Notes: a model not told the origin generated them from the sequence alone. A stretch of DNA of 64,000 nucleotides from Dermatophagoides farinae (GCF_024713945.1 NC_134684.1:288001-352000); one strand, 5' to 3'; positions 41,634 to 53,847 are shown, counted from the first letter of the stretch. Program-made: numbers and translations.

Positions 41634-41663
41634 GGTGCAAGTTGAGCACGGAAAATTAAAATT

Positions 41664-43880
41664 TTAATCATATATCGTTGTATTTGCTGTTCTGATTTGA
41701 TTATGATTATGTAATTCAAATGGATTATAATAGGAAGGTGTAAAATAGCCCATTGTAAATTGTTTCAATATTTGTACATCATCATCAGACAGGGTAACAT
41801 CATCACCGTATATTGAATAGAAAAGATGTTTTTTATCGATTGAATTCATTTTCGAATGTTGTGAAAACCATTTTTGATAATCAGTTTGCAATCGACGATG
41901 TCCATATTCAGAATTAGTAGCTGAAACTGCACTACGTATTGTAACAAAATCAATAACATTGGCTTCATTTTTTATTGATCCACCAAATAAACATTCATCA
42001 ATCAATAATAATGGTAAACATGGTTTACAATTACTATCCATACCGATACCAATCATATGTTCACTAGTGAAATCCTCAAACATTCGTACATGATAGGAAA
42101 TAAATTCCATTTCATCACGAATTTGTCGAAGAAATTCTTCATCATATGGACAACCATCAAGTTTTTCAGGGTCTAGATTCTGTTTTGAATTCGATAACTG
42201 TCGATAAAAAGCATTATCAACAATTTCAATACCGATTAATGCTGGATGATTACCAATTTCATCGAGTAATGGTTTAATTATTGATAGCTTGAAATTTTCA
42301 GCATGTAACAAATCAGATGGCATTGCAAAATTGATAGAATTTTCATATGGCCAAAGTGTCAACATTACGTATTGACCTTTCGTATAGACTAGATCTAAAA
42401 GTTCGCAAACAATATCAATCCATAATATCACCTCATCTACAGTTAGTTTATCCTGTCCATTCATCCATATGTTCCACATGTCCATATTCATTAATGGTAA
42501 TTTTATAGCATGTTTTATCGTGCGAACAATCTGCATCGGTGGTATGGCATTTTCAAGCAGAAAACGAGTTTTAAAAAACGAATCTTTGTGACGAATCAAA
42601 ACAGGAGATATTTCCAGGCCAATCAAATAGATTGGATCATTCATTTGAACGGAATTGTCATTGACATCGCAATGATTAATGATCAATTGACCATGATCAC
42701 CAATATTGTCAATAATCAGACGATCTGGTATGTATGAACGAAAAAGTAATGATCCTAAATTTTTCAATAAATAATCCATTTTGACTAAACCTTCTTCTTC
42801 CGTACAATAATGATAATGATTGAGAAAAGAATCCATTGTAAATGATGAATGAATTTGTTTGGATATCGAGGGAAATTCACTAATCCATTGCATTCGATCA
42901 TTTACATATAAAACATTAGTGTCTGTGTTGGATAAACGAAATTCTTGAATTTTGAACCATGGTTGTAACGTATTCAATTCGAACCATTTAAAATTGTTTC
43001 CATGAACATATAAAACATTTAGATTAGGCAATTTATCAATCAGTTCAATGGGTAATATTCTCAGACGATTGTGACTCAAGTCTAATTGCCAAAGCGATTC
43101 AAATGGTTCCGGTACCGAAGTTATCCATTTTAAATTGGTTAATTGATTTTCAGCCACAATAATTCGACGTAATTGCCGAGCTTTTGTATGAAAAGCTTGT
43201 CGATGAATATATTCAAGTTTCGATCGTGTTATAAACACTGTATGTAATTTATGTAATGCACAACTATTAAAATCTTCATCCATAATTTCCAATGAACAGC
43301 GTTCAAATCTTAGCACTTGTAATTCAGAGAAATGTTTCATTTTAGCAAAATCAAAAGCAATTGAATCATAAGTGATAACATTATGATTACATTCAATGAA
43401 TGATAATGATTTTATTGCGGTAGTATCAAGCCAATCAAATATTGTTGGTTTTTGATTTCCAATATTTGAAAATTGGCCATTAAATCCTTGTAATGTTAAA
43501 TGACGAACTGCAATATTTGTTGTCGGATTATTCACTGGTTGGAAATCTTCATTTTTGGCTCTGATTATCAACGAATTCAATATAAAATATTGTTCAGGTT
43601 TGGGAAATCGTTCATCCTGTAATGAGTCGATTCGTTCACAGATTAAACTAAGCGTTTGATTCGGAACACCATCATCTAGAAAAATAAATGATAAATGAAT
43701 ATATAAATGAAAATTACAAAATTTGAAATCATCGAATCACTTACCAAGTGGAGCCGTAAAACATTGACAATAATCAGGACATGGAATCGGTGAATGCGAT
43801 GATGGTGGTGGTGGCTCGAAACAAACAAACGTAAAAAGACAATATGTTTGAATCAATGATTGTAAATCAGATGTTGACAT
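41664..43880 (-). CDS. secreted leucine-rich-repeat protein with degenerate GH5 mannanase-like C-terminal region
   Basis: Two exons, 43745-43880 and 41664-43675 (69-nt phase-1 intron), 715 aa. The start ATG at 43880 gives a hydrophobic N-terminus (IQTYCLFTFVCF) that could be a signal peptide, followed by a cysteine cluster (CPDYCQC) like an LRR N-terminal cap. Residues from about 90 to 280 contain leucine-rich repeats, for example LWQLDLSHNRLRILPIELIDKL and LNVLYVHGNN. The second half has features of a TIM-barrel glycosidase of the GH5 mannanase kind: a segment YVMLTLWPYENS and the strand NHPALIGIEIVDN, where active GH5 enzymes have WE..NE. The acid/base Glu and preceding Asn are replaced (D-N), so it is probably not catalytic. 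LRR assignment is firm; the GH5 resemblance is my inference from motif spacing. Confidence 0.7.
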
Positions 43881-45689
43881 TATTGAAGATTGGTAATGAT
43901 TTGATTAGTAGAAAAATAACAAAATTACAAGTATTTCCATCATTATCATCATCATCAGCGTTTGTTAGCATATTTTTTTTTCTTTGGGATTAGTTTTTAC
44001 AACCAAAATATTTTCATAATCAATTTAAACAACATCTTGTTTTATTGTTCTGTTCTGTTATGATAACACAGCATACACTTGTCATCACCAATGTCATGTT
44101 TTGTGTCAAGTGGATCTGATAATAGAATACGATTGCAGCAGCATTTATTTTTTTAATGCAAATATGCAATAACAAATCCATTGACCATCATCAATAGGAT
44201 ATATTAGGATGATTTGTATCGTTAATCTTTTCATTATCAATCGATAACAAATGAGACAACAAAAAAAAAATTCCATTACTAATTATACTAAAAAATAGAT
44301 AGATTCAAATATCGACTACTAGATGGAGATATAATTTTTTTTTAACAAAAAAAAAATTCGAATTTTTCCGAAAGAAAAAACAAAACAAGACAAAAAAAAT
44401 TTTCCAAATAAATTCGTTTAGTCCATCGCGCATATTGACATAGACATATGATGATAGATAATTGTGTGAGACAACAAAAATCACCTTGAACTTAATCCAT
44501 CTCAAAACACAATCCATAATCATTATCATCATCGTCATCACACACACACACACACACAGTGGTGAGCCAATCATCATCATCATTTTTGTTAACTAGCTTA
44601 ACAACGACAACAACAACAACAACTTGAAAGTCATTGAGAGATATTGTCAAATCAAAACGATTATTATCATTATCATTATTATTGAATCGCACAAATACCG
44701 CACACACACAAATTGCACAATTTGCATGTGAAAAAAATTTTTTTTTTAAATTTTTCAAATCAAATAAGCCAAACCGAATCATCATCATCATCATCATCAT
44801 CATTCCATTATCAGTTTTTTCCTCTTCAATTTTTTTTTCAAACAAAGAAATTTGATAATAAAAAAAAACTTGGCCAAATTTCACACACACACGCACACAA
44901 TATCGAATTTTTTTAAAAAAAACGATCAATATGGATATCTTCAAAGAAAAAAAAGTGAAAACGGAAAATTTTTTCACTTTTTTTTCCATCACGACCAAGA
45001 AAAAAAGCTATGTGCGTTTTATTATATTCCCAGATTAGGTGATAATTAGTTAGGACAACAACAACGAAAAAAAAAAAAAAAATATCTCACCAAACAGCCA
45101 AATTAGGTGCAAAATAGAGAACAAAAAAAAAAAATAATTCCCACAAATAAAAAAAAATTTTGACAAAAACAAAAAAAAAATTTTTTCCAATAATTTTATG
45201 AATGACTTGTTCGAATCAACGATTACGATCAAGGCCGATATTCGATCGATATTCAAGGCCGTGTCATCAAAAAATTTTTTCATTTCATTTTTCTCGCTAC
45301 TGTGTGTACTTTATTAAAAATTTGATTTTGGATTTTTAAAATTGATGATTGCCAATTGATCATCATAAATTCTCATTGAGGTCATAGTGTTCCAAAAGAA
45401 AAAAAAGTTTCATTTTGTGGGGAAACCGATTGAAATAAATCAAATTTCAATTCAATTCATTATTGCCATATTGACGATGACGATGAGGACAACATACAAC
45501 AACACATTGGTGTCATACCCAAGTGACAAAAAAAAAAATTTCTGGATCCATTAAATAATTAAAGTAATTATGTTGACACACTGACGCACACACACAGGAA
45601 AAAAAATTCAAAAAGATATCATCGCCGTAATCATGATCAGGATGATTACAATGATGATGATGAAAGAGAAAGTTGAATTTTTTTTTTTC

Positions 45690-45699
45690 GTTACGTAAC
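45690..45699. promoter_or_regulatory. GTTACGTAAC palindrome, PAR-bZIP type site
   Basis: Perfect 10-bp palindrome fitting the consensus RTTAYGTAAY known for PAR-domain/E4BP4-type bZIP factors. It is the only non-repeat palindrome I noted in this intergenic region. Function is unproven. Confidence 0.25.
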
Positions 45700-45718
45700 G
45701 TAAAAGAGATAGAGACAC

Positions 45719-45740
45719 ACAGAGAGAGAGAGAGAGAGAG
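45719..45740 (+). repeat. (AG)n microsatellite
   Basis: AG dinucleotide run following the bZIP-type palindrome. Confidence 0.8.
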
Positions 45741-45794
45741 ATTTTAATTATTATCATAGCTCGGGAAACAAACAAATTATCCTTCTATGGCCAA

Positions 45795-45815
45795 TGCTGC
45801 TGCTGCTGCTGCTGT
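45795..45815 (+). repeat. (TGC)n trinucleotide repeat
   Basis: Six or so TGC units in non-coding DNA. Confidence 0.8.
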
Positions 45816-48212
45816 TTAGAAACGGGATTTGCCGTGTGTGTGTGAAATCTTTCTTTCCGAATTTTTTTTTTGTTCGGACTGTAAAAAAATTTTTGCTAAT
45901 CAAAAAGAGCCAAAAAAAAACTTTTAAACACAACTTTATTGTGCGTGAATATGTGTGTGTGTGTGGCTGCTAAGAGAAATCTTGAGCTTAAAAAAATCTT
46001 AAAAAAATAAAAAATTAGTGCCCACTTTTTTCATCATCATCATCATCAGTGATTGCCAGCCAGCCAACGAAAAAAAAATGCCGAATATCGGTCGAATGGC
46101 GCGTCCAAAAAGTCTCAGAAGTCTAGTCAAGCGAACAACAACAAAAAAGAAAGAAAGAAAAAAAATGCTAAACCAAGTTGAACGCTTGCCAACATTACAA
46201 CGATTGCTGCTGTTTTGTTGTTGTTGTCGTTGTTTGACATTTTATAATTTTCATAGAAATTTTGGATAGTAAAAAAAAAAAAAATTGAAAAGAAAAGTGA
46301 AATCAAAGATCAACGTGCTTCTCATCAATCTCATCAATATCAATATGATATACTATTGTGGGTTAAAATGAGAAGAAAAAAAAAGATGATGATTATGATT
46401 ATGATTATGACTGTGATGAATTGATGATGATGATTGAAAGATTTGAGATTCAATTTTTTTTTCTCCATCATCAACATCATCAATGGATGAATGCGAAAGA
46501 AAAAACTAAAAGAGTAAACTTGACTTGATCATCAAAAGGATAGTGTAGTAGATAGGATAAACTTATTCGGCCCACTGGACCAAATAGAGATGGAGAGAAA
46601 TTTTTTTTTTTTGGATTATTTTAACCCGGTCGTTGTGAATCCACCACGTACACACACACACACCACATATTGTTGTTGTTGTGGTGGTGGTGGTGGTGAT
46701 GGTGGTTTTTTCAGAGATGGAGATGGAAAAGTATTAAAGTCTATCTCATCGTCATCATCATCGAAAATTAACGGGGAAAATAAAATTGAAAGTCGTTTGG
46801 CAAGCAAAAACGAATGAATGAACAAAAAAAAAAAAAATGAAAATTCAAACTCGAATGATCCAAAAAAGAAAAAAAATGCTCAACAAACACACAAACATTC
46901 AAGTTATAGCTAGTTAGATCTTGTGTGTTATCACAAACATTTTTTTTTTCGTATGAAAAAGCCGCTTCTTTTCGATGTTTATGTCTATCGTGTGCAAGTG
47001 TGTGTCCAGAACGATGCCGATGGCGTCTATGATGATGATGATGATGATGATGGTAACAACGAACCACCACCATCATCATCACTATATTGTCAGGTCTCAA
47101 CGTTTCACATCTCACATCTCACATCATCATCATCATCAGCATCATTTGAAATTGGCATGACACGCTATTCCCACATTCAATATCATCATCATCGTATTTC
47201 AATAAAAAAAAGCCCAGAAAAATTTCTTCTTCTTCACCATCAAATATTATCCATTTATCCATCCAACGATCCATGGTGAAGAAAAGAATGAGAGCCACAA
47301 CAACAACAACAACAACAAAAAAATACGGGATAAAAAAACAAAAAAAAATGAGAGACATAGGATATAGACACGGTATATTTCAAAGAGTCAAACACACACA
47401 CTCACATTACATTTGACCACCACCAAGTGTATGCCTGTGTGTGTGTGTGTGCGTGTGTGTACACGATCCAAAGACGATCCAACAAAACAAAACAAAAAAA
47501 ATGACGACGAAAACAAAGATAACAGCAACATCAGCAACAACAACAGCAACAACAACAACAACAACAACGACAACAATAGTGAATAATGAATTATCCAATA
47601 TCCAACAAGCAATCATCATGTGTTGTTGGTGCATCAAAACAAAACAAAACAAAATGAAACCAAAAATATTTTGAAATCAAATTGATTGGCCAATTGTGAA
47701 TTGTGTTGTTTTAATGAAATTTTCAAATTCAAAATTTTTTTTTCACATACCTTGTGAACGAGGAAAACGAAAAAAAACAACAACACAACCATCTTCATTG
47801 ACAAAACTATGAAATTTTAACAAAAAAATTTTTTCAAAAAAAAAACAAAACGATTATAATGATGAAATCATCATCAATGGCTATGATAAAGGCCATAAAG
47901 GTTAACATAGTGGCCAATATTAATAATCATATAATAAACGGCAAAAAAATTCTAATCATCATCATGATGGACACAACACAAACATTCAACAACAACAAAT
48001 TGTTACCTATCACCTTGAATATATAATGAATGAATGAGAAAATGACCACAACAAACATGGTCATCATAGGAAATGATTAGTGATTATTTTTGACAAATTT
48101 TTTCATCTTGTTTCTATTTTGTTTGTTTGTTTGTTTGTTGCATCACATGATTCATCATCATCAACAATTTTATAGTCAACATTTAATCTTGCCTATTATT
48201 TGTGTCTATCTG

Positions 48213-48263
48213 TCTGTGTGTGTGTGTGTGTGGTTATATTTTACACACACACACACACACACA
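48213..48263. repeat. (TG)n-loop-(CA)n inverted pair
   Basis: A TG run of about 20 nt (48213-48232) is followed after about 10 nt by a CA run of about 20 nt (48243-48263). The two runs are reverse complements and could form a long hairpin. Confidence 0.7.
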
Positions 48264-48833
48264 AGAGACGACAACCTTGGTTCTGGGGGAAAAACATTTT
48301 GATTTCAATTTTGAGAAAACAATTCGGCAATGGATTATTATTGTTATTATTTGATCCATTCATATCTGTTGTTTATTTATTTATTTGTTTGTGTATTCAT
48401 CATCACATAAACAAAACAAACAAAAAAGAAACAGAAACAGAAAAAAATTGCCTGTCCATGGTCATTGAGATTAATGACTACAACAGGACGCGTTTCATCG
48501 GGTTCCATCCATCCATCCATCCATCAATCATTTGTGTACAATTATACATCATATATATCTACGGAGATCGACAACATTTATTTTCGTTTTCCTGTTACTG
48601 AATAACAACAAACTTGGCAAGCAAACAAAACATTCACTTGCCACAAAAGAACAACAACCACCAAGATCATCGATCCGCGAATCCTGTATGTGTGTTATTA
48701 GAACGAATATTGTTAATGTCGTCGTCATTTTTTTTCTGGTAGGGTTAAAAAGATTGAAATAAAATCAATCCAATGAATCAAACCTAGTTTTTATCATAAT
48801 TTTAAAGGCTCAAAATTAAAAAAAACAATCATC

Positions 48834-51800
48834 ATGCCTACATCATTACCATTACATTTTGCTGCAAACGGTACGTTTGTAGCTACTAGACCATCAGCTA
48901 CTGTTTATGATGTTGATGACCATAACCATCATCATCATCATCATCATCATAGACATCGACATCATCGTCATCATCATTGTGGCGATGGTGAAACAACCAA
49001 TGAAACAATCATGATAATCGCAACAAAAACTTTATCCTCATCATCAACTTCATCGTCATCATCATCATCATCGTCATCATCCTCATCAGTAGCATCATCT
49101 TCATCCTCATCATCAACATCATCATCATCGACGACGGCGACCTTTTCGGTCGCATCATCAAAAACGTTGACATCATCACCATCATCGACAACAAATTCAT
49201 CATCATGTTCACTATCATCAACATCAGCATCGACAACGACGACAATAAATGATGCCATCATTACTAGGGGCGAAGTGAAACAACAACAACAACAACAACA
49301 ACGACCAATTATTATTACAGGCCAAGTGAATAGTGAAATATCGTTAGCATGGAGAAATTTACGATATGAAGTATCACCACATTGGCCATGGTGGCCAACA
49401 CAACAGCAACAAAGAACTAAAGTGATATTACGACGTTTAAATGGCCATGTCCGCTATCAGACCATGACCGGTTTCATGGGACCAAGCGGTGCAGGTAAAA
49501 CTACATTGCTCAATTGTCTTAATGGTAATATTCAACGACTGTGTTCGGGTTCAGAAATTTATGTGAATCGCGTGGAACGAAAAATACCCGTATGTGGTTT
49601 TATTGAACAACATGTTCATGAAACAATAATCGGTAGACTAACTGTACGTGAAATTTTACGTTTTGCATTTCGATTCAAAAATTCCAATTGTTCCAATCAC
49701 CGTACCATGGATGAACATATCGATATGACAATAGCTGAATTAATGCTTGATTATCGTTGTCTTGAACGTCGTTTTGAACAATGTTCGGGTGGTGAACAAA
49801 AACGTATCGCTGTCGCACAAGAACTGATGTCTATTGATCGTAAACCACAATTTTTATTCATCGATGAACCAACTACCGGTTTGGATAGTCAAGCAGCATT
49901 AGAAGTGATGCGTTGTTTACGACAATTGACCGCTGTACATCGTATAACGGTTCTAGTATCAATACATTTGCCAAATGATGAAATATTGCGAATGTTTGAT
50001 CAGCTTTATATATTGGCAAAAGGTGGTGTAGCCATCTATGCTGGTGCACCGGAAAATCTTGGTGCAAATTTACGATTACAGTTAGGCATCGAAGTGGAAG
50101 GCAGTCGACCACCAGTAGAAGAGTATTTGAAACTAGCCTGTCATGGTATCGATGATTCGCGTGTAAGTCGACTGGCTGACCAAACATTGATTGAAGAACA
50201 TCAATATTTGACCACAAATCAACAGCAGCTTCGATTTCTAACGAATGGATCAGGAATGCCACGACGATTGAAATCATTTACGATTCGTGATTTTTTCCTA
50301 CAATTATATCGTATATTTTACATTGTATTTATTGTCGATTTTCGTATACTAGCCTATCAACTTTTGGTATATGCATGTTTCCTATTAACAATTGCAACGG
50401 TATTCGATCATCGTATGATACGGCCATCAATGTGTTATCCATTAGATGATCAGGATCGTGATCAGGATAATTCAACAACGGAAACAACAAGCACCGGTGT
50501 TGGTGGTACATGTCAACAACAATTGGATGATGAAGCATTCACCGATAGCTATATAGCATATCAAGCCTTTTGTAATATGTTTTTCGGTGTTATAATGCTG
50601 GGAGTTGGTGCTATACTTTTCACGCCAATGTTGAAAATGTTTCGTCATGAACATCGTAATCGTAAGTGTTTGCAAGAATCCTCATAATCTGTGATGCTCA
50701 AAACATTTGTTTTTTTTCCAAAGGCTGGTATTCAATGTCATCATTTTATTGGCCATTTATATTGGTTCGACTAGTCGAAGTGACAATGTTTTCATTAATC
50801 ATTACAATATTAATCTATTTCCCCACGGAACATCATCAGATCGATGGTTATCGTATCAATTGGTATCGATTTTGGCATTTTGCTTTTTTCATTTGGCTTT
50901 CTTGTGTCTATATGCAAACATTTGGACAGCTATTAAGTCTTATATTTTTGGATCAATTGGAAATATCTATCGTTATGGCTCAATTATGGTTCATACAATT
51001 GAGTCTAGTCAATGGTTATCTAATTAACTTAGCACATATGGACATACCGATATTGATGATTGTATCCAACATACTGGCTACGAAACCTATATCGAATGGA
51101 TTAATGTTTTCATTTTATGGTATTGACCGGTGTGATTCGGAAACCGAAATGTCAATTATGATGATGAAATTCAATATTGATGAACGACGTGTTTATACAC
51201 AGCTTACACAAGTATTCATCAATATGATCATTATACGTTCATTAACGTTCGTATTGATGTGTTTTCGATTTAGTTTCGGCAATAAAAGATGGCCAATTAT
51301 TGATTCCACGCGATCAATAAATTATTCGACGACAAATAATAATAACAATAACAATAATAAATTGCCAATGAACAGTGGACTGAGTCAAAACGAACCGATA
51401 CCAATTGATTATGGACAAAATCGTAATAAATTCAATATCAGTGATCAGAAAACAATTAAACTGTCTGAAATAAGTCGCATTAAACATGGCAAAGAAAGAC
51501 AATTTGAACAATTTTCACGAAACAAAATCATTGTTGGATGGCGATCACTTAATCTGTTTGCTTCTAGTTCGATCAAAGAAATACGTTCAGTACGACAAGA
51601 ATCACGGCTGATTCTACGCAATTTACATGGACAATTTCGTTTCGGTACCATGAACGCATTGATGGGCACATCAGGCGCCGGTAAAACATCATTACTACGT
51701 GTTCTAAATGGCTGTTGCAAGACAAAATTATCGGAAGAAAGTCGTATATATTTGAGCAGATTCACACCGATAAGGATATGTTTCATAACACAAGATGTAT

Positions 51801-53549
51801 CTGGACATCTATTGCCTGGATTGACGGCCAAACAAAGTTTGGTGTATGCATCACGATTAAAAAACAGCGACGAAGAACGTGAAGGCCAGATTGTGGAACA
51901 TGAAAAAATAGCCAAAACATTGTTGGATGAATTGGACATAAGCGATACGGAAGACACATTGGTACAGGATTGTTCAGGTGGTGAACGAAAACGACTGGCA
52001 TTAGCACTGGAATTAACTGCATTGCGTATGCCTAATCTAATCTGTATTGATGAACCAACCAGTGGTTTGGATTCAAATTCAGCATACATTGTCGTGGCTT
52101 GTTTACGTCGCCTGGTACATCGTCACAATCTAACCATTGTTGCTAGCATACATCAACCTAATACCGAAATATTAATGATGTTTGATCAATGTTATGTTCT
52201 AGCACGTGGTGGTGTATCCATTTATTCTGGACCACCGGATCAAATTAGTCAACAATTAAAAAAAGTACCCGAAATCAATATCGATGTGGATAAATCAAAA
52301 TTTCCAATCGAACAATTAATCAAATATTCATCATATGACCATAATGATTCTATTGTACAGAAATTAGTTAAATTAAATGAACAACAAATGATATCAAGTA
52401 TTGATAATTGTGATCTGGCAGAACAAACCCAATTGGTCATTGATGGTATTCAATTGAATCGGCCACAATTTTCATTAAGATCAGTATCGATCTTATGTCA
52501 ACGTTATATGGTCTACGTGAAAGGATATCTGTGGTTGTCGTTAATGATTTATATTGGTATCTATTTATTCTATGGATTGATACTTCGTGTATTTTTTAGC
52601 AATAAAATTGCCTACACAAGTGGCTGCATCGATATGGAAGACGATTTCAATTCAACTTGTAATCGTAACCAAGAACGGATTGAACGTGAAATGGATCTGG
52701 CTAGCAATTATCGTTATAATTTCTATTTAAATTCAATATTTCTATTTATTGTCGTGCTACAAACATCGTTGAATTTTTCAAAAGAATCCATATATTTTTT
52801 CAATGAACATCGTAATGGTAAGTGAATAAAAAAGAATTATAAATCAATTAATTAATCATCTCAATCATTTTATACAACAACAAACCAATACAGGTTGGTA
52901 TAGTACCGGAGCCTATTATGTCATGAAGTCTTTATACGATATAACGCCGATGATACCTGTGGTATTCATCTACATATGGATTGTAAACATTTATGAACCA
53001 ATACGACCAGGTATCTATTGGTGGCTAGTGTTATTGGTATTGATCTCAATCATTGCCATTCAAGGTATGGGCCATCTGTTTGCATTATTGACCAATGGCC
53101 AATTCACCATATTGACCATAACGAATATTGGAGTTTTCCTCTTTCTGGTAATATTATCAAATTTTTTCAATCCAATTGGCCGTATGCACTATGTATATCA
53201 ATTGATATCGAATCTATCAATTTGTCGATTTCTAAATGAAGCGACAATATTGCTACAATATGGTTTTGGTCGTTGTGGCCCAAAAGAGATACAAGCTACA
53301 TTGTATGTAATGATGCTACAACATGATGATCATTTCTATCATTGTCTGCAAATGTTATTATTCAATCTGTTATTCTATCGTGTATTGTCGTTAGCCGTGT
53401 TGATTGTTAAATCGAATCCAATGGAAAATCGACGGCAACGTGCCGAAAAGATTCGAAAATATCAGGAACATATGAGACCACTGAATTCAATCATACCCGG
53501 TCTGACGATATCGGATCAACAATTTTGTATTAAAAAAATTCAAATTTAA
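48834..53549 (+). CDS. full-size ABCG transporter (NBD-TMD-NBD-TMD), two White-type halves fused
   Basis: ATP-driven membrane transporter; substrate unknown (ABCG members move lipids, sterols, pigments precursors or xenobiotics). Exons 48834-50661, 50724-52817 and 52894-53549, phase-1 introns of 62 and 76 nt, 1525 aa. NBD1: Walker A GPSGAGKTT (216-224), signature CSGGEQKR (317), Walker B FLFIDEP (340-346), H-loop H378. NBD2: Walker A GTSGAGKTS (924-932), signature CSGGERKR (1026), Walker B LICIDEP (1048-1054), H1086. Each NBD is followed by a White-like TMD, each with the conserved EHRN.WYS turn. The two halves are joined by a hydrophilic Asn-rich linker around residue 800-840, inside the uninterrupted exon 2. 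The first 150 residues are low complexity (His, Ser, Gln tracts). Start is the first ATG; a later one is possible. Both ATPase sites look competent. Confidence 0.93.
48925..49290 (+). repeat. coding trinucleotide tracts (His, Ser, Gln) at ABCG N-terminus
   Basis: CAT-type repeats encode a His-rich stretch and, read in another frame, TCA/TCG repeats encode long Ser runs; a CAA run gives a Gln stretch. The tracts sit upstream of the first NBD and do not touch conserved transporter motifs. Confidence 0.85.
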
Positions 53550-53847
53550 TTCATCAACAACAACAACAAGTTGATCATTTTCAAGATAAATTTTTTTTTC
53601 TGTGTTTGTGAATTCTTTTTTTTTGTTTTACTTTTTTTCTTCTTCTTGTATTATAATGAAATAAATTTGCATTTTTTCACTCTAATCAAGTCGGATTTTT
53701 TTAAAAAAAAGAATCCTTCGAACGTTGTATATGAATAGCATCATCAGTCAGTTGTTTTTATTTTTCTAATCAACAAAATATAAACATTCTCATCATCAAT
53801 ATATTGATAATTTCGTTGGAATCGATTTAGGTTTCAATCAATTAATT
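53550..53847. other. short spacer ABCG to NTAN1
   Basis: Just under 300 bp. It holds the ABCG poly(A) signal AATAAA at 53660-53665 and the presumed NTAN1 promoter; no coding sequence. Confidence 0.5.

Larger units (their letters stand above)
20395..41663. other. 21-kb gene-poor region filled with microsatellites
   Basis: I read both strands and found no exon I could support: open frames are short, biased to Lys/Asn/Phe or to translated CA, CAT and GA repeats, and lack domain motifs. No transposase, reverse transcriptase or tRNA-like sequence was recognised. The region lies directly upstream of the Beat-like gene, so it is a candidate for its promoter, 5' UTR exons and distal regulatory DNA; regulatory use is inference. 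Confidence 0.55.
43881..48833. other. non-coding region between divergent LRR and ABCG genes
   Basis: About 5 kb without a credible exon. It carries CAT tracts (44779-44803), a GCT tract (45795-45815), a GA tract (45719-45740), ACA/AAC tracts (47520-47578) and an adjoining GT/CA pair (48213-48263). It must include the upstream regions of both divergently transcribed neighbours. Confidence 0.55.

Noticed and set aside
41446-41667. 73-codon open frame just past the LRR gene, containing FDDIFVRMKNGQ and SKINIAIYWVQVEHGKL
   Set aside because: Tempting because less repetitive, but it is antisense to the LRR 3' UTR, isolated, and part of it is the CTCF-like GCCATCTATTGG string; insufficient support as a gene.
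48974-49261. Asp-rich and Met-rich frames antisense to the ABCG N-terminus
   Set aside because: Mirror translations of the CAT/TCA repeat tract of the real exon.
48834-53549. Idea that the ABCG locus is two separate half-transporter genes
   Set aside because: Exon 2 (50724-52817) is continuously open across the boundary with a hydrophilic linker; there is no stop, poly(A) signal or start context between TMD1 and NBD2.
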